In this document: in pieces, positions 36,076 through 45,258 of the stretch | Layout of the letters: each line of letters opens with the position of its first letter | How positions within the stretch are numbered: position 1 is the stretch's first letter | From: Planctomycetota bacterium | GTDB lineage: Bacteria > Planctomycetota > Phycisphaerae > Phycisphaerales > UBA5793 | Assembly: GCA_013112555.1 (NCBI GenBank) | Contig: JABFGK010000001.1 | Location: 2,392,581 to 2,456,580 of the forward strand | DNA: 64,000 nucleotides | Direction: 5' to 3' | Position numbers and translations under genes: made by a program | Notes under the pieces: generated by a model | Databases searched by the model: none | What the model saw: the letters and a program-made list of their open reading frames with translations, nothing else | Told to the model about the DNA's origin: nothing

Positions 36076-38844
36076 TCATCCCCCGTCGAACGCTTCCATT
36101 TCCCACATCCTGATGTATGCCACAATGTTGTTAATCTGGTCACTTGACAACTCAGCCACGCCCCCGGTTCCAATCCCAAACGCCCGCATCGGCGTATTGG
36201 ACCGCCCACGGGCCACGGTCGCCTGGAGGAATCCGTCTGTCGCAGCCTGCAGGAAGTCCAGATTGTTCAACTCCGGTGCCCACGCCCCCTTGCCGGTCAC
36301 GCCGTGGCATCCCGAACAATGCCCGACATACAACTCCTCACCCTCAACGAGATCAGCGCCAAACACAAAACGATGCGGGATGACCCCCTCGGCATGTGGC
36401 GGCTCGTGCTCCCAACTGCGAATGTAGGCGACCACGTTGTTCACATCCTCCGATGACAGTTCGACGTTGCCGCCGGCTCCCTCACCCATCGCCCGCATCG
36501 GCGTCCCATCACGCCCGAGGACGATGGTGGCCTGCAAATACCCGTCAGACGCTGCCTGCAGGAACTCCCGGTTCGACAGCGCGCTGCCCGTTGCTCCCTC
36601 GCCCTTCATCCCGTGACAGGGGGCACAGGCAGACACATACACTTCCTGCCCCAGCGGCACAATGCCAAGTCCCGGCCGGGACGTCGTGACCGGGCGCTCA
36701 GTCTCAAGCCCCCGAAGATACGTCACAATGTCCTCAACCTGGGCAGTTGTTAACTCTGCGACCCCATGCTCACCCTTCCCGAACGCGCGCATCTCCGTGC
36801 CGGCACGCCCATAGGTTACCCAGTGGCGCAGGACCGCATCCGAGGCAGACGCCAGAAACTGCGGGTTGTTCAACTGTGGCCCGGTGGCTCCCTGGGCAGC
36901 CGAGCCGTGACACGAGGAACACACAGCCCCGAACAGCAACTGCCCTCGATCGCGATCGCCACGTGCCAGATAGTCATCAAGACGAATGTGATTGTCATCA
37001 TTCCAGGTGCGCATATACCAGACCAACTCAGCCACGTCATCTGCCGTCAAATGGGCCCACGCCGGCATCGCTGTCCCCGGCCGGCCGAGGCGGATGGAAT
37101 CCGACAGATACGCGTCATCCACGACAGCGAGAAACTCATCGGAGGACAGGGACGGCCCGATCCCACCGTCTCCATGCAGCCCATGACAACTCGAGCACTT
37201 CCCGCGGTAGAGTGCCTCGCCGATCCGATGTCCTGCACCCGATGCACGACGTTCCGCAACCCCTGCAAGCACATCTTGCTGTGCGGCCGGTGACGGTTGC
37301 CACGTTCGCATGAAGGCAACGAGGTCACAGACTTCCTGTTCACTCAACTGCTTCCATGCCGGCATCGCGGTGTTCCGACGACCTTCAATAATCGAGCGGG
37401 CCAGAAACTCATCTGACGCAGCCACCAGGAACGTCGGCACGTTCAATGCAACGCCGATCCCCCCACGACCGTTGCGACCGTGACAGGGAGCACACCGTGA
37501 CCCGTACAACGATTCGCCATATCGAGCAACACCGCGCTCGCTGGAAATCCGTGCCGGGTCCGCACCGACAGGCTCCCAATCGCGAATGTGCTCGACCAGC
37601 CGCTCAATCTCACCAGTCGTCAGTCCCCCGGACTCGGCCGCCCAGGACAACATGTTCGTATCGCGCCGGCCCGAAGCGATAATGCGCCGGAAGTATTCAT
37701 CACTTGCGACCGCCAGTGTATCCGGGTTGCTGATCGACGGGGTCATCAAATCCTCAGGAGCGTCGGCCAGCATCATGAGTTCAGGGTCGAGTACCATGCT
37801 CCCCTGCCCGTGCTCACCGTGACACGAACTGCAGAACATGCCGAACATGGTCTTGCCTTCGACCGGCTCTCCGCTGCGGCGCGGCGGGGCTGGCGTGTAG
37901 GCGGCCGGCACATCCTTGCGACGCAGACTTAACATGTACTGCGCCAGGTCTCGAGCATCCTCATCGCTCAACCCCAACTCGGGCATCAGTGTCCCGGGAA
38001 CCACTTCACCCGGCCGCTTGAAGTGCTCAAACAGCCATTGCTCGACCGTGTGCGGCCCCTCTACATTCGCAAAGTCAAAGTCGTGCTTCGTCTTATCGCC
38101 GACATAGGTAATCTCAGGCCCAAGCGTGCCGCCGCGACCACGATAGCGATGACACCCAAGACACCCGCTGTCCAATACGAGTTGCTTCCCACGCCCGATG
38201 GCCCGCTCTGATGCCGAGGTCACACCCGGTACGGAAAAGCCCAACTCAGAGCGATCCAGGGCTGCACGCGAGCGCTCAGCGCCGGCGCCCGCAGCATACA
38301 AGTCCGCCTCTGCCCCGTACAGGTCATTCTCATAGTGGCAGCGGCCGCACGATGTATACACCGCCTCACCGGCCAGCATGGGCTCCGGCCAGTGCTCGCC
38401 GTGCCCGTGCGCTGCCTCTTCCTCGACGGCCCGCCCCTGCCCTGCATGGCAGATCGTACATCCGAATCGCTCCACCGGGTGGTGCGCAAACACACTCACG
38501 CCGGATGTGTCAATCGGCGGGTGACTGGCCAACGGTTGCGCGGCATCCTGCTGCCCCGGGTCCTCAATACCGGCATGACACGTCACACACCGATCGACCC
38601 GCTCCAGGTCAGGCAGGTACGCCTGCTGAAAGCCGATGCCCATCGCCCGTGCTGCCTCACGCTGCGAATCCGTGTCCGCTCGCGCAACCAGCACCTCACG
38701 GTACTGCTTCTGATAATCGCGCCAGGCACCCGTCAGGTTCTCCTCGAACGCCGAGAGCAAAAGCAGAACCAGTGAGACCACTGACGAGATCAGCAGTACG
38801 ACTTTCAGCCGTCTTACATACAGATTGTCCGTGTTCAACTCCAT
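36076..38844 (-). CDS. Membrane-anchored decaheme cytochrome c with six tandem monohaem modules
   Basis: A 922-residue protein. ATG 38844 has GAAGG eight bases upstream. One N-terminal membrane anchor (KVVLLISSVVSLVLLLLSAF) holds it to the outer face of the membrane. Ten CxxCH haem sites are visible in order: CVTCH, CTICH, CGRCH, CLGCH, CSSCH, CAPCH, CSSCH, CSSCH, CAPCH, CSGCH. The last six belong to repeated CccA-like modules of about 90 residues, each with a candidate Met ligand (TNMLSW, TAMPAW, TAMPAW, TEMRAF, TPMRAM, TPMRAF). Located directly after the cytochrome b genes and before napA, it replaces both cytochrome c1/f and NapB/NapC in this operon. Inference: a wire that takes electrons from the bc-type complex to the reductase. 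Confidence 0.9.
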   Translation of the reverse strand: MELNTDNLYVRRLKVVLLISSVVSLVLLLLSAFEENLTGAWRDYQKQYREVLVARADTDSQREAARAMGIGFQQAYLPDLERVDRCVTCHAGIEDPGQQDAAQPLASHPPIDTSGVSVFAHHPVERFGCTICHAGQGRAVEEEAAHGHGEHWPEPMLAGEAVYTSCGRCHYENDLYGAEADLYAAGAGAERSRAALDRSELGFSVPGVTSASERAIGRGKQLVLDSGCLGCHRYRGRGGTLGPEITYVGDKTKHDFDFANVEGPHTVEQWLFEHFKRPGEVVPGTLMPELGLSDEDARDLAQYMLSLRRKDVPAAYTPAPPRRSGEPVEGKTMFGMFCSSCHGEHGQGSMVLDPELMMLADAPEDLMTPSISNPDTLAVASDEYFRRIIASGRRDTNMLSWAAESGGLTTGEIERLVEHIRDWEPVGADPARISSERGVARYGESLYGSRCAPCHGRNGRGGIGVALNVPTFLVAASDEFLARSIIEGRRNTAMPAWKQLSEQEVCDLVAFMRTWQPSPAAQQDVLAGVAERRASGAGHRIGEALYRGKCSSCHGLHGDGGIGPSLSSDEFLAVVDDAYLSDSIRLGRPGTAMPAWAHLTADDVAELVWYMRTWNDDNHIRLDDYLARGDRDRGQLLFGAVCSSCHGSAAQGATGPQLNNPQFLASASDAVLRHWVTYGRAGTEMRAFGKGEHGVAELTTAQVEDIVTYLRGLETERPVTTSRPGLGIVPLGQEVYVSACAPCHGMKGEGATGSALSNREFLQAASDGYLQATIVLGRDGTPMRAMGEGAGGNVELSSEDVNNVVAYIRSWEHEPPHAEGVIPHRFVFGADLVEGEELYVGHCSGCHGVTGKGAWAPELNNLDFLQAATDGFLQATVARGRSNTPMRAFGIGTGGVAELSSDQINNIVAYIRMWEMEAFDGG

Positions 38845-38931
38845 CACCTCTGCCTTCTCAAGCCGGTTGAGGCGGTCCGGCGTCGCAGACGCAAGACCGA
38901 CACGGCCGGTTCCTCATCCTCCCCGCTCTCT

Positions 38932-39621
38932 CTAATGCGCCGGCCACAGACTCGGCCACCAGTAAAAGTGCCAATTCGGGCCGCGATGAACGGTGGCGAA
39001 GTACGTCAGGATCACAAATGCGACCAGGAACGATGTGAACAGCGCAATCGCGCCCATCCGCGTCGAGTTCGTCCGCCGAACCGTCAGGAATGACCAGCCA
39101 CAAAACAGCGTCATCAACACCGTCCCCGGATTCAGTATCGTGATCACAATCTGCGGCACACCCGACGTCGCCTCCCAGCTGCGCAGCCACCCCCATTTCA
39201 CCGTGAACACCAGCATGGCAACCGTCAGAACGGTGCTCACGAAAGCGGTCAGGATCGCCACACCTACCCCCTGGCGCCCGCTGAACCAGCGACCCGGCTC
39301 CTCGCGCTCGCGATCGAGATACGGGATCAGCCCAAGCCCGACCACCACCAGACCCGGAATCCCCACACCACCCATGAAGGCGCTGTAACTGACCAGTTCC
39401 TGCAGGCCGAGGAAATACCACGGGGCCTTCGCCGGATTCTCCGGCACCACCGGGTTGGCCATCTCCTTCAACGGCGCATCCATGAAGTAGCCGAGCAGCA
39501 ACATCACGGCTGTCACGGCCATCGACAGCGCGGCAATCGCATACAACGCATTCGGGAACGCCGGCACCGTATTGGCCAACTCGACGTCAACGGCCGGCGT
39601 CTTCCCCTTTACCAACGCCAT
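38932..39621 (-). CDS. Cytochrome b C-terminal half (subunit IV-like)
   Basis: A 229-residue membrane protein. The frame runs back to 39747, but ATG 39621 (preceded by GTGGGGATTG) is preferred, still overlapping the upstream gene by 35 bases. Four likely membrane helices are visible: [20 protein letters not shown], the stretch before [34 protein letters not shown] and [38 protein letters not shown] sits where bc complexes carry the quinol-site PEWY motif; here the glutamate position is not acidic (APWY). Together with the next gene it makes a split, b6/subunit-IV-type cytochrome b. Ends with [15 protein letters not shown]. Confidence 0.87.
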   Translation of the reverse strand: MALVKGKTPAVDVELANTVPAFPNALYAIAALSMAVTAVMLLLGYFMDAPLKEMANPVVPENPAKAPWYFLGLQELVSYSAFMGGVGIPGLVVVGLGLIPYLDREREEPGRWFSGRQGVGVAILTAFVSTVLTVAMLVFTVKWGWLRSWEATSGVPQIVITILNPGTVLMTLFCGWSFLTVRRTNSTRMGAIALFTSFLVAFVILTYFATVHRGPNWHFYWWPSLWPAH

Positions 39622-40531
39622 CAATCCCCACGACTTCACCGCGGCTCGGGTTCCTGCTGCTGCCGGCGGGGACTTCAGGTACCGGGTCCGCCGGGCGAGC
39701 CAGGCCGCCGTCTTTCCGCACCCGCCACATGTGCGCGCCGGCCACAACCGTGAGTGCCAGCGGCAGAATCATGACGTGCAGCACATAGAACCGTGTCAAT
39801 GCCTCCTGCCCGACGTAGTGCGCCCCGAGCAGCAGTTCCTTTTGCATCCCGCCGATGTCCAGCACGCCGGTCACGCCGAGGGCATCCGTGACTTCACGAG
39901 GAGACTGAGCAATGTTCGATCCGATGGTGATCGCCCAGAAGGCAAGCTGATCCCACGGCAACAGATACCCGGTAAAACTGAGAAACAGCGTCAGCACAAA
40001 CAGCACCATGCCGAGGATCCAGTTGAACTCTCGATTCCTCTTGTACGCCCCGGTGAAGAACACGCGGGCCATGTGCAGAATCACACACGCCACCATCGCG
40101 TGAGCCGACCAGCGGTGGATGTTCCGCATGAAGCGCCCAGTCGGGACGACGTACCGCAGGTCTTCCATCGAGCCGTAGGCACTGTTGACATCCGGCTTGT
40201 AATAGACCATCAACAGGATGCCGGTAATGGTCAGGATGAGAAACAACACCCCTGTGATGACTCCCAGCCCGAGTGTCGTGCGGAACCGTAGTGAATTCAT
40301 GTGAATCCGCGCCGACATGATGTGCATGAAGAAGTTGCTCGTCACCGCCTGCGAACGCGCCCGATCCGAGTTCGGCGAGCCGTGGCGGACGATCGAACCC
40401 TTCAACGTCCGCGGCAACCGCTTGAGATTGCGGATGTAGTCACGCATCGCACCCGGATCGCCGGCACGCCGACCGGTGTCACCGGTCCCGGCCTGCGGCT
40501 CCCGACTCCCAGATGTTGTCACCGTCGACAT
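39587..40531 (-). CDS. Cytochrome b N-terminal half (b6-type)
   Basis: A 314-residue membrane protein. ATG 40531 has GGAAGG eight bases upstream. After about 85 polar residues come four helices ([73 protein letters not shown]). Four haem ligands are in place: His139 and His153 (H-x13-H) and His252 and His267 (H-x14-H); the 14-residue second spacing is that of b6-type cytochromes. [13 protein letters not shown] matches the conserved b-type helix-C region. It begins 19 bases after the Rieske gene. Likely quinol-oxidising core of the complex that drives the downstream reductase. The proline-rich cytoplasmic N terminus is longer than in typical b6. Confidence 0.92.
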   Translation of the reverse strand: MSTVTTSGSREPQAGTGDTGRRAGDPGAMRDYIRNLKRLPRTLKGSIVRHGSPNSDRARSQAVTSNFFMHIMSARIHMNSLRFRTTLGLGVITGVLFLILTITGILLMVYYKPDVNSAYGSMEDLRYVVPTGRFMRNIHRWSAHAMVACVILHMARVFFTGAYKRNREFNWILGMVLFVLTLFLSFTGYLLPWDQLAFWAITIGSNIAQSPREVTDALGVTGVLDIGGMQKELLLGAHYVGQEALTRFYVLHVMILPLALTVVAGAHMWRVRKDGGLARPADPVPEVPAGSSRNPSRGEVVGIDGVGKGEDAGR

Positions 40532-40550
40532 ACTCGCTGCCTTCCAGTCC

Positions 40551-41066
40551 TCACACCATCAACCGTGTACCCGGCTTCACCTGACGCATCTTGTCCACCT
40601 GAATCTGACCGTCCGGTGCCACCGACACCTCCAGCCACTGCAATCCGGATGGTGCCGGACCGGCCAGCACCTTCCCACGATCTGCAAACCGTGAACCATG
40701 ACACGGGCACAGAAATTCGCCGTTGTCCTCACGCTTCGCAATGCACCCCAGGTGCGTACAGATGGCCGACATGGCATACAACCCGCCGTCCGCCTCTCGA
40801 AACACCCAGAGACTCAAATCCGTCAGATGCGTCGCCGAATCCTTCTTGAAACGATCAGGCGGCCCGATCTTCACACGTGTGTTCGACTCGGGAAACACCG
40901 ATGGCATCGGCAGCCGCAAGGCACCGAGCATTGCAATCACAAACGTCCCAAATGCCGACCACCAGGCTGCCAGCCCGAGAAAATCACGCCGTGACTTCGG
41001 CTCCGTAAAACGCGGGCTGTCAATCAGGGACGTGTCTGCTCCGGCTTGTTTCGTTGGTTCACTCAT
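40551..41066 (-). CDS. Rieske iron-sulfur protein
   Basis: A 171-residue protein. ATG 41066 is chosen over the longer frame to 41093 because AGGA is about nine bases upstream and the N terminus is otherwise without signal. The 2Fe-2S motifs are CTHLGC and CPCHG (about residues 107-130), with the two Cys-x-His pairs expected. The N terminus has a twin-arginine-like [12 protein letters not shown] followed by a hydrophobic stretch ([14 protein letters not shown]), the usual membrane anchor of Rieske proteins. It opens the bc-type module, followed by the two cytochrome b genes. Confidence 0.95.
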   Translation of the reverse strand: MSEPTKQAGADTSLIDSPRFTEPKSRRDFLGLAAWWSAFGTFVIAMLGALRLPMPSVFPESNTRVKIGPPDRFKKDSATHLTDLSLWVFREADGGLYAMSAICTHLGCIAKREDNGEFLCPCHGSRFADRGKVLAGPAPSGLQWLEVSVAPDGQIQVDKMRQVKPGTRLMV

Positions 41067-41135
41067 CACATTCGTTCCTGTTCCCCCGCTCACCCCCGAA
41101 CACGGGGCGGAGAGGGAGTCGTTGACGTGTCCTCA

Positions 41136-43112
41136 TCATCCGCCCGCAGCCACGTTCCACGTACCACCAAACGTGTATCGCTCCATCGTGATCGCACCGA
41201 CAGGGCACCGCTCGGCGCATAACGCACAGCGAATGCACTTCGTCTCATCCTTCACAATCGCCGAGTAGCCCATCGCTTCATCTGACGAGCCGAATCGTGA
41301 TTCGAGCAACCCGTCAAACTCGACACCCTCGTCAGCAACGAGCGAGCGAATCGAAACCAGACGCAAACAGCGCTCGGGGCACACATCCGCACACCCACCG
41401 CACAGCACGCACTTCTCCGAATCGAAGATCGTGTTGACGCCGCAATCGAAACATCGACCGGCCTCACACCGGGCGGCCTGCTCGTCGTACCCTCGCTCAA
41501 CCACCGACTCCTGAGATGCCAGACGCTCACTCACACTCGTCGTCGGCACCGCAAGCCGTTCCGTCTTCTCGTAATCGGCTTCACGCGAATACTCCAGAAT
41601 CGGGAGGTGCAGCGAGACGTCCTCAGCCTGCAACTGCCGGCCGGTGACATACGCATACACCGACCGGGCTGCCTTCTTCCCGCTGGCCACCGCATCAATC
41701 AACAGTCGTGGCCCGTGAGCCAGATCACCGGCCAGAAACACACCTGCTGCGGAGGTACTCAAGTCGTCAGGCCGACAGTCAATCAACCCGCGGCCATTGA
41801 GTTCCAGATCCCCACCCGTCATCTTCGTCACGAAGGACAAGTCCGCCTGCTGACCGATCGCCCACATCACCGTATCGCAGGACACCGTCATCCGTTCGTT
41901 CTCGGCAAACTCCGGAGCAAAGCGGCCGTTCTCATCAAACACGCGCGTCGCCCGTTTGAACTCAATCCCCGATACGTGTCCTGCCTCATTACGGAGAATC
42001 TGGACCGGTCCCCAGCGATGATGTCGAATCACGCCCTCTTCATCACCCTCAAGAATCTCGACGTCGTCAGCCGGTAATTCCTCCAGACTCTCCAGCGAGA
42101 CCATGTGCACTTCGCCCACACCGGCCTGACGCATCGCACTGCGCGAAACGTCCATCTCTGCCTGACGAATGACCGAGCGAGAAATGTCATACGCGACATT
42201 TCCCCCGCCGATCACCACCACCCGTTTGCCCATCTCGATCGGTTCATCCAGGGCCACGTCGCGCAGAAACTCAACACCCCCCAGAACCCCGGGACCGGCC
42301 GCCCCCGGCAACTCAAGTCGCCGAGATCGCTTTGCTCCCACGGCAATCACCACGGCTGCATACTCGCTGCGAATGGCATCAAACCCGATGTCACTGCCCA
42401 CCTCAGTGCTGCAGCGGAACTCAACGCCCAGTGCCTCGATCAACTCGACCTCTGCCTTGATCAAGTCACGAGGCAACCGGTAAGCAGGGATGCCGACGGC
42501 CAACATCCCGGCCGGGATCGGCTCCATCTCAAAGACGACCACCCGACACCCAAGCAATGCCAGATCGTGTGCCGCTGCCAGGCCGGCCGGCCCGGACCCG
42601 ATGATGGCGACCTTCGGCCCATCGGCATTCGCTGCAGCAACACCCTCAATGCCACCCTCAAGCAGTGATCTGAATCGCCCAAGTTCCTCGGCTTCACACG
42701 CGGCAGCCTCGCTCGCTGCCGATGACTGACCGCTCAGCTTCTCTCGGCCGACTGACAGGACTCGGCGCAACAGGTCAAGGGGCTTGATCTGACGAGACTC
42801 AACCCCATGCCGCTGGGTCACAAACCGCTTCAACGCTCGGATGGAAATCGACTGGTCGACATCGCCGCGGCGGCACGCAGCCTCGCACGGGGCGCCACAG
42901 ACCCGACCGCAGATACTGGCCAGCGGATTCGGACCGCGAGCAATCAGATAGGCCTGCTCATAGTCACCGCGAGCAATCGCCCGAACGTATCCCCTCGCAT
43001 CAGTGTGGACCGGGCACGCATCCTGGCACTTGATCTGCCGGCGCCAGTACGCCTCGTCCGGAACCTCAACCCGAACCCGACTCCCGGAGACTTCTGCCAA
43101 CGAAACTGCCAC
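41136..43112 (-). CDS. GltD-like iron-sulfur flavoprotein (NAD(P)H oxidoreductase) with C-terminal 2x[4Fe-4S] ferredoxin domain
   Basis: A 658-residue cytoplasmic protein, first gene of the operon. GTG 43112 (with AGAGGA upstream) starts the protein; the longer frame to 43208 overlaps the promoter. The N-terminal cysteine region (CQDACPVH; CGRVCGAPCEAAC) is the GltD/PreT-type [4Fe-4S] domain. FAD binding is by KVAIIGSGPAGLAAAHDL (about residues 165-182), NAD(P) binding by VVVIGGGNVAYDISRS, and LAGDLAHGPRLL is the second FAD contact. Near the C terminus are CVLCGGCADVCP and CIRCALCAERCP, two ferredoxin clusters. Domain order and length are like DsrL and NfnB relatives. Inference: entry of NAD(P)H electrons into this chain. 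DsrL and glutamate synthase roles are unlikely because no dsr or gltB genes are nearby. Confidence 0.85.
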   Translation of the reverse strand: MAVSLAEVSGSRVRVEVPDEAYWRRQIKCQDACPVHTDARGYVRAIARGDYEQAYLIARGPNPLASICGRVCGAPCEAACRRGDVDQSISIRALKRFVTQRHGVESRQIKPLDLLRRVLSVGREKLSGQSSAASEAAACEAEELGRFRSLLEGGIEGVAAANADGPKVAIIGSGPAGLAAAHDLALLGCRVVVFEMEPIPAGMLAVGIPAYRLPRDLIKAEVELIEALGVEFRCSTEVGSDIGFDAIRSEYAAVVIAVGAKRSRRLELPGAAGPGVLGGVEFLRDVALDEPIEMGKRVVVIGGGNVAYDISRSVIRQAEMDVSRSAMRQAGVGEVHMVSLESLEELPADDVEILEGDEEGVIRHHRWGPVQILRNEAGHVSGIEFKRATRVFDENGRFAPEFAENERMTVSCDTVMWAIGQQADLSFVTKMTGGDLELNGRGLIDCRPDDLSTSAAGVFLAGDLAHGPRLLIDAVASGKKAARSVYAYVTGRQLQAEDVSLHLPILEYSREADYEKTERLAVPTTSVSERLASQESVVERGYDEQAARCEAGRCFDCGVNTIFDSEKCVLCGGCADVCPERCLRLVSIRSLVADEGVEFDGLLESRFGSSDEAMGYSAIVKDETKCIRCALCAERCPVGAITMERYTFGGTWNVAAGG

Positions 43113-43178
43113 GCTTCTATCCTCTGAAAACCGGCCTACCCGGCAGACCGACATGCAGGCCAAACAATAAAGATACTT

Positions 43179-43196
43179 TGCTATATCGAAATAGCA
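43179..43196. promoter_or_regulatory. Near-perfect palindrome over the reductase-operon promoter (candidate operator)
   Basis: TGCTATATCGAAATAGCA is an 18-base palindrome with one mismatched pair of positions. It covers the -10 element and part of the spacer of the promoter at 43180-43208. Its core CTATATCGAAATAG resembles CTATATGCGTATAG at 45344-45357 over the moaA promoter. Confidence 0.5.
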
Positions 43197-43208
43197 TTTA
43201 CAGGTCAA
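43180..43208 (-). promoter_or_regulatory. Sigma70-like promoter of the reductase operon
   Basis: On the minus strand TTGACC (43203-43208) and TATAGC (43180-43185) are separated by 17 bases, a near-consensus pair. It lies in the 137-base gap after mobA and about 68 bases upstream of the GTG at 43112. Confidence 0.6.
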
Positions 43209-43249
43209 CCCCTACCAGACAAAAAAACCCATTTAACAGCAATTGCCTC

Positions 43250-43909
43250 TCAGGATGTGTCTGGAAAACGACTCGCGGGCACCTGATCTGAGCCCTGCGG
43301 GGCCTCCGAATGACTCTCCCATGCCCGGGCGAGCTCTTCAGGAGTGTTCGCTTGAGCGATGGCGGGCCAGTCATCCGGGTGCGGAACCGGGGCAGCATCA
43401 AGCAGTCGCAACAGGGACTGCATCGACCGACTGCCTCGATCAGGTCGACTGACCACCTCCTCCACCACCGGCAGGCACACCGGCCGAAACAGGCCTGGAA
43501 TCGGCTGCCATCGGCCGTCAGCCTCACCAAAGGCTGCAGCCGCATGCTGATCCAACGCTGAGAACAGGCGATCGACCCAATGCCGCTTCAAGACGACCAG
43601 ATCACACGACAAGAGAAGTACAGCCGTGCCTGCATCAACATGACACTGCGTCGAGAGATCATGCAGGGCTGCATGAAGCCCCCCCACCGGACCGGCATCG
43701 GCTCGTAGATCAACGATCGTTCTCAGTCCGAGATCCTCGTACTTGCCGGCACGATCAGCAACCACCGTGACCGGAAAACCCCATTGGGCCACCTGCGACG
43801 CCAGCCGCTCAATCAGCGTGCAGCCATCAAGGACGGCACGAGCCTTGTCACTGCCAAAGCGTGAACTCCGCCCGCCTGCCAGGATGTACGCCCCACACGT
43901 GGTCATCAT
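43250..43909 (-). CDS. mobA: Molybdenum cofactor guanylyltransferase MobA
   Basis: A 219-residue protein. ATG 43909 (or 43906) lies five bases after the stop of the upstream gene; the longer frame to 43981 overlaps it. The N terminus GAYILAGGRSSRFGSDKA is the MobA nucleotide-binding loop (LAGGxSxRFGxDKA), and DLRADAGPVGGLHAAL (about residues 69-84) is the GPLGG-type motif of the family. LLSCDLVVLKRHWVDRLF follows. Family knowledge: MobA transfers GMP from GTP to molybdopterin to make the bis-MGD cofactor, exactly the form used by NapA-type enzymes, which is encoded downstream. This supports a functional link between the two operons. Confidence 0.9.
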   Translation of the reverse strand: MMTTCGAYILAGGRSSRFGSDKARAVLDGCTLIERLASQVAQWGFPVTVVADRAGKYEDLGLRTIVDLRADAGPVGGLHAALHDLSTQCHVDAGTAVLLLSCDLVVLKRHWVDRLFSALDQHAAAAFGEADGRWQPIPGLFRPVCLPVVEEVVSRPDRGSRSMQSLLRLLDAAPVPHPDDWPAIAQANTPEELARAWESHSEAPQGSDQVPASRFPDTS

Positions 43910-43914
43910 GCCGG

Positions 43915-44229
43915 TCACACGCCGCGCGCAATCTGCTGATGGGCCCACGTCCAGGCCGCTACCGTCCGAGGTAACCCACACGTGTTCATTGCCAGCAGCA
44001 CTGCCTGCTCAATCTCGGCCACCGTCGCCCCATGTTTCATGGCCCGCCGTACATGGCTGCGCATCGCCGACTCAAGACCTCCCCCGACGCAAATCCCGAT
44101 CTTGATCAATGCGCACGTCTTGGCGTCAAGCGGCCCGGCCTCGTCCACTGCATTTGCCACCATGTCGTGCGCGTTACCGAGGGCAGGGTACTTCGAGATG
44201 AAATCCCGATAGGTCTTGGGGCGCATCAC
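43915..44229 (-). CDS. Carboxymuconolactone decarboxylase / AhpD-like protein
   Basis: A 104-residue all-helical protein beginning at GTG 44229 or ATG 44226 (no clear ribosome site). The pattern DAKTCALIKIGICVGGGLESAMRSHVRRAMKHGAT is typical of the CMD family, in which a helix pair forms a trimer or hexamer. The AhpD redox pair C-x2-C is not present; only isolated cysteines occur (TCALI, GICVG, NTCGL), so peroxidase-partner activity is doubtful. It lies between moaA and mobA with short spacers and almost certainly shares their transcript. Why a CMD protein sits in a molybdenum cofactor operon is unknown. Confidence 0.83.
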   Translation of the reverse strand: MMRPKTYRDFISKYPALGNAHDMVANAVDEAGPLDAKTCALIKIGICVGGGLESAMRSHVRRAMKHGATVAEIEQAVLLAMNTCGLPRTVAAWTWAHQQIARGV

Positions 44230-44265
44230 TGGCGTGAGCCGGCACCGTGTTCTCTGCCATATCGC

Positions 44266-45258
44266 CTATCCTCCGATTCGTGTCATCACGCCGGCCCCAC
44301 GGCAGGGGTGCTCCTCTGCCTTGCGTGCCAGCATGGGCTGAAGCAGATCCATCAATTTCACAGGATCAAAAACAGGCCGCAGCGCATCACTGATGCTTCC
44401 ACCCGGCTGATCCATCAGACACGGGTACACCGTCCCGTCGGACCCGATTCGAATCCGATCGCATTGATCACAAAACGCACAGCTCATCGGGCGGATAAAC
44501 CCGATCACACCGGGCCGACCACTCGCCTTCAAACGAACGGAAAATCGGGCAGCCGCATCCGATGTGCGGGGCAATGCACTCCAGGATGAAACAACCGGAT
44601 CGATCACCGCTCGCATCCGCGCAGCCGGCACATACCGATCCGACCAGGTCGCGGCCAATGGCCCCATCGGCATCAACTCGATGAACCGAATCTCCCAGCC
44701 ACGCTCGACGGCAAACGAGACCAATGACGGCAACTCGTGCTCATTCTTCCCTCGGATGACAACCGTGTTGACTCTGATCGGCCGCAAACCGGCCCGCTCG
44801 CAGGCCTCCAGACCGTCGAGCACACGTCCCAGCCCGTCGACCCCGGTCAGTTCGATGTAGCGATCACGATCAAGCGAATCGAGGCTCACATTGACCCGAT
44901 CCAGGCCGGCCTCAACGAGCCCGCCTGCCATCTTTGCCAACCGCAGCCCGTTCGTGGTCAGGACGAGTTCATCGAGCCCACGAATGGAGCGGAGTCGCTC
45001 GAGGAGTTCGAGTACATCACGCCGATCAGTCGGCTCACCCCCGGTCAGTCGCACCTTTCGCAATCCCTGACACTCAACGAGATACTGCACCAGGAGGTAC
45101 AGTTCCTCAACCGACAGTTGCTCGGCTGCTCCCCCACCGTCACGACACGGGCCCGGCGAATCGGACACCGGCCGGCAGTACGAGCAGCGCATGCCACAGG
45201 ACTCAGTCACTGACAACCGAAGGTACCGAACGACCCGTTGTGATAGGTCTACAAGCAT
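44266..45258 (-). CDS. moaA: GTP 3',8-cyclase MoaA (radical SAM)
   Basis: A 330-residue protein. ATG 45258 gives the expected N terminus. Radical SAM cluster: CGMRCSYC (C-x3-C-x2-C). The second, substrate-side cluster is in the C-terminal part: CAFCDQCDRIRIGSDGTVYPC. Other family motifs: VRLTGGEPTDRRDVLELL, LTTNGLRLAKMAG, RVNVSLDSLD. The protein ends in GG, the conserved MoaA C-terminal diglycine (TRIGG). Family knowledge: catalyses the first step of molybdenum cofactor synthesis. The gene heads an operon with the CMD-like gene and mobA. MoaC, MoaE, MoaD and MoeA are not in the window. Confidence 0.95.
   Translation of the reverse strand: MLVDLSQRVVRYLRLSVTESCGMRCSYCRPVSDSPGPCRDGGGAAEQLSVEELYLLVQYLVECQGLRKVRLTGGEPTDRRDVLELLERLRSIRGLDELVLTTNGLRLAKMAGGLVEAGLDRVNVSLDSLDRDRYIELTGVDGLGRVLDGLEACERAGLRPIRVNTVVIRGKNEHELPSLVSFAVERGWEIRFIELMPMGPLAATWSDRYVPAARMRAVIDPVVSSWSALPRTSDAAARFSVRLKASGRPGVIGFIRPMSCAFCDQCDRIRIGSDGTVYPCLMDQPGGSISDALRPVFDPVKLMDLLQPMLARKAEEHPCRGAGVMTRIGG

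Noticed and set aside
43221..43227. T7 tract on the minus strand after mobA as a terminator
   Set aside because: The preceding sequence contains only GCAATTGC, which cannot form a proper stem-loop; I do not call a terminator although transcription may stop here.
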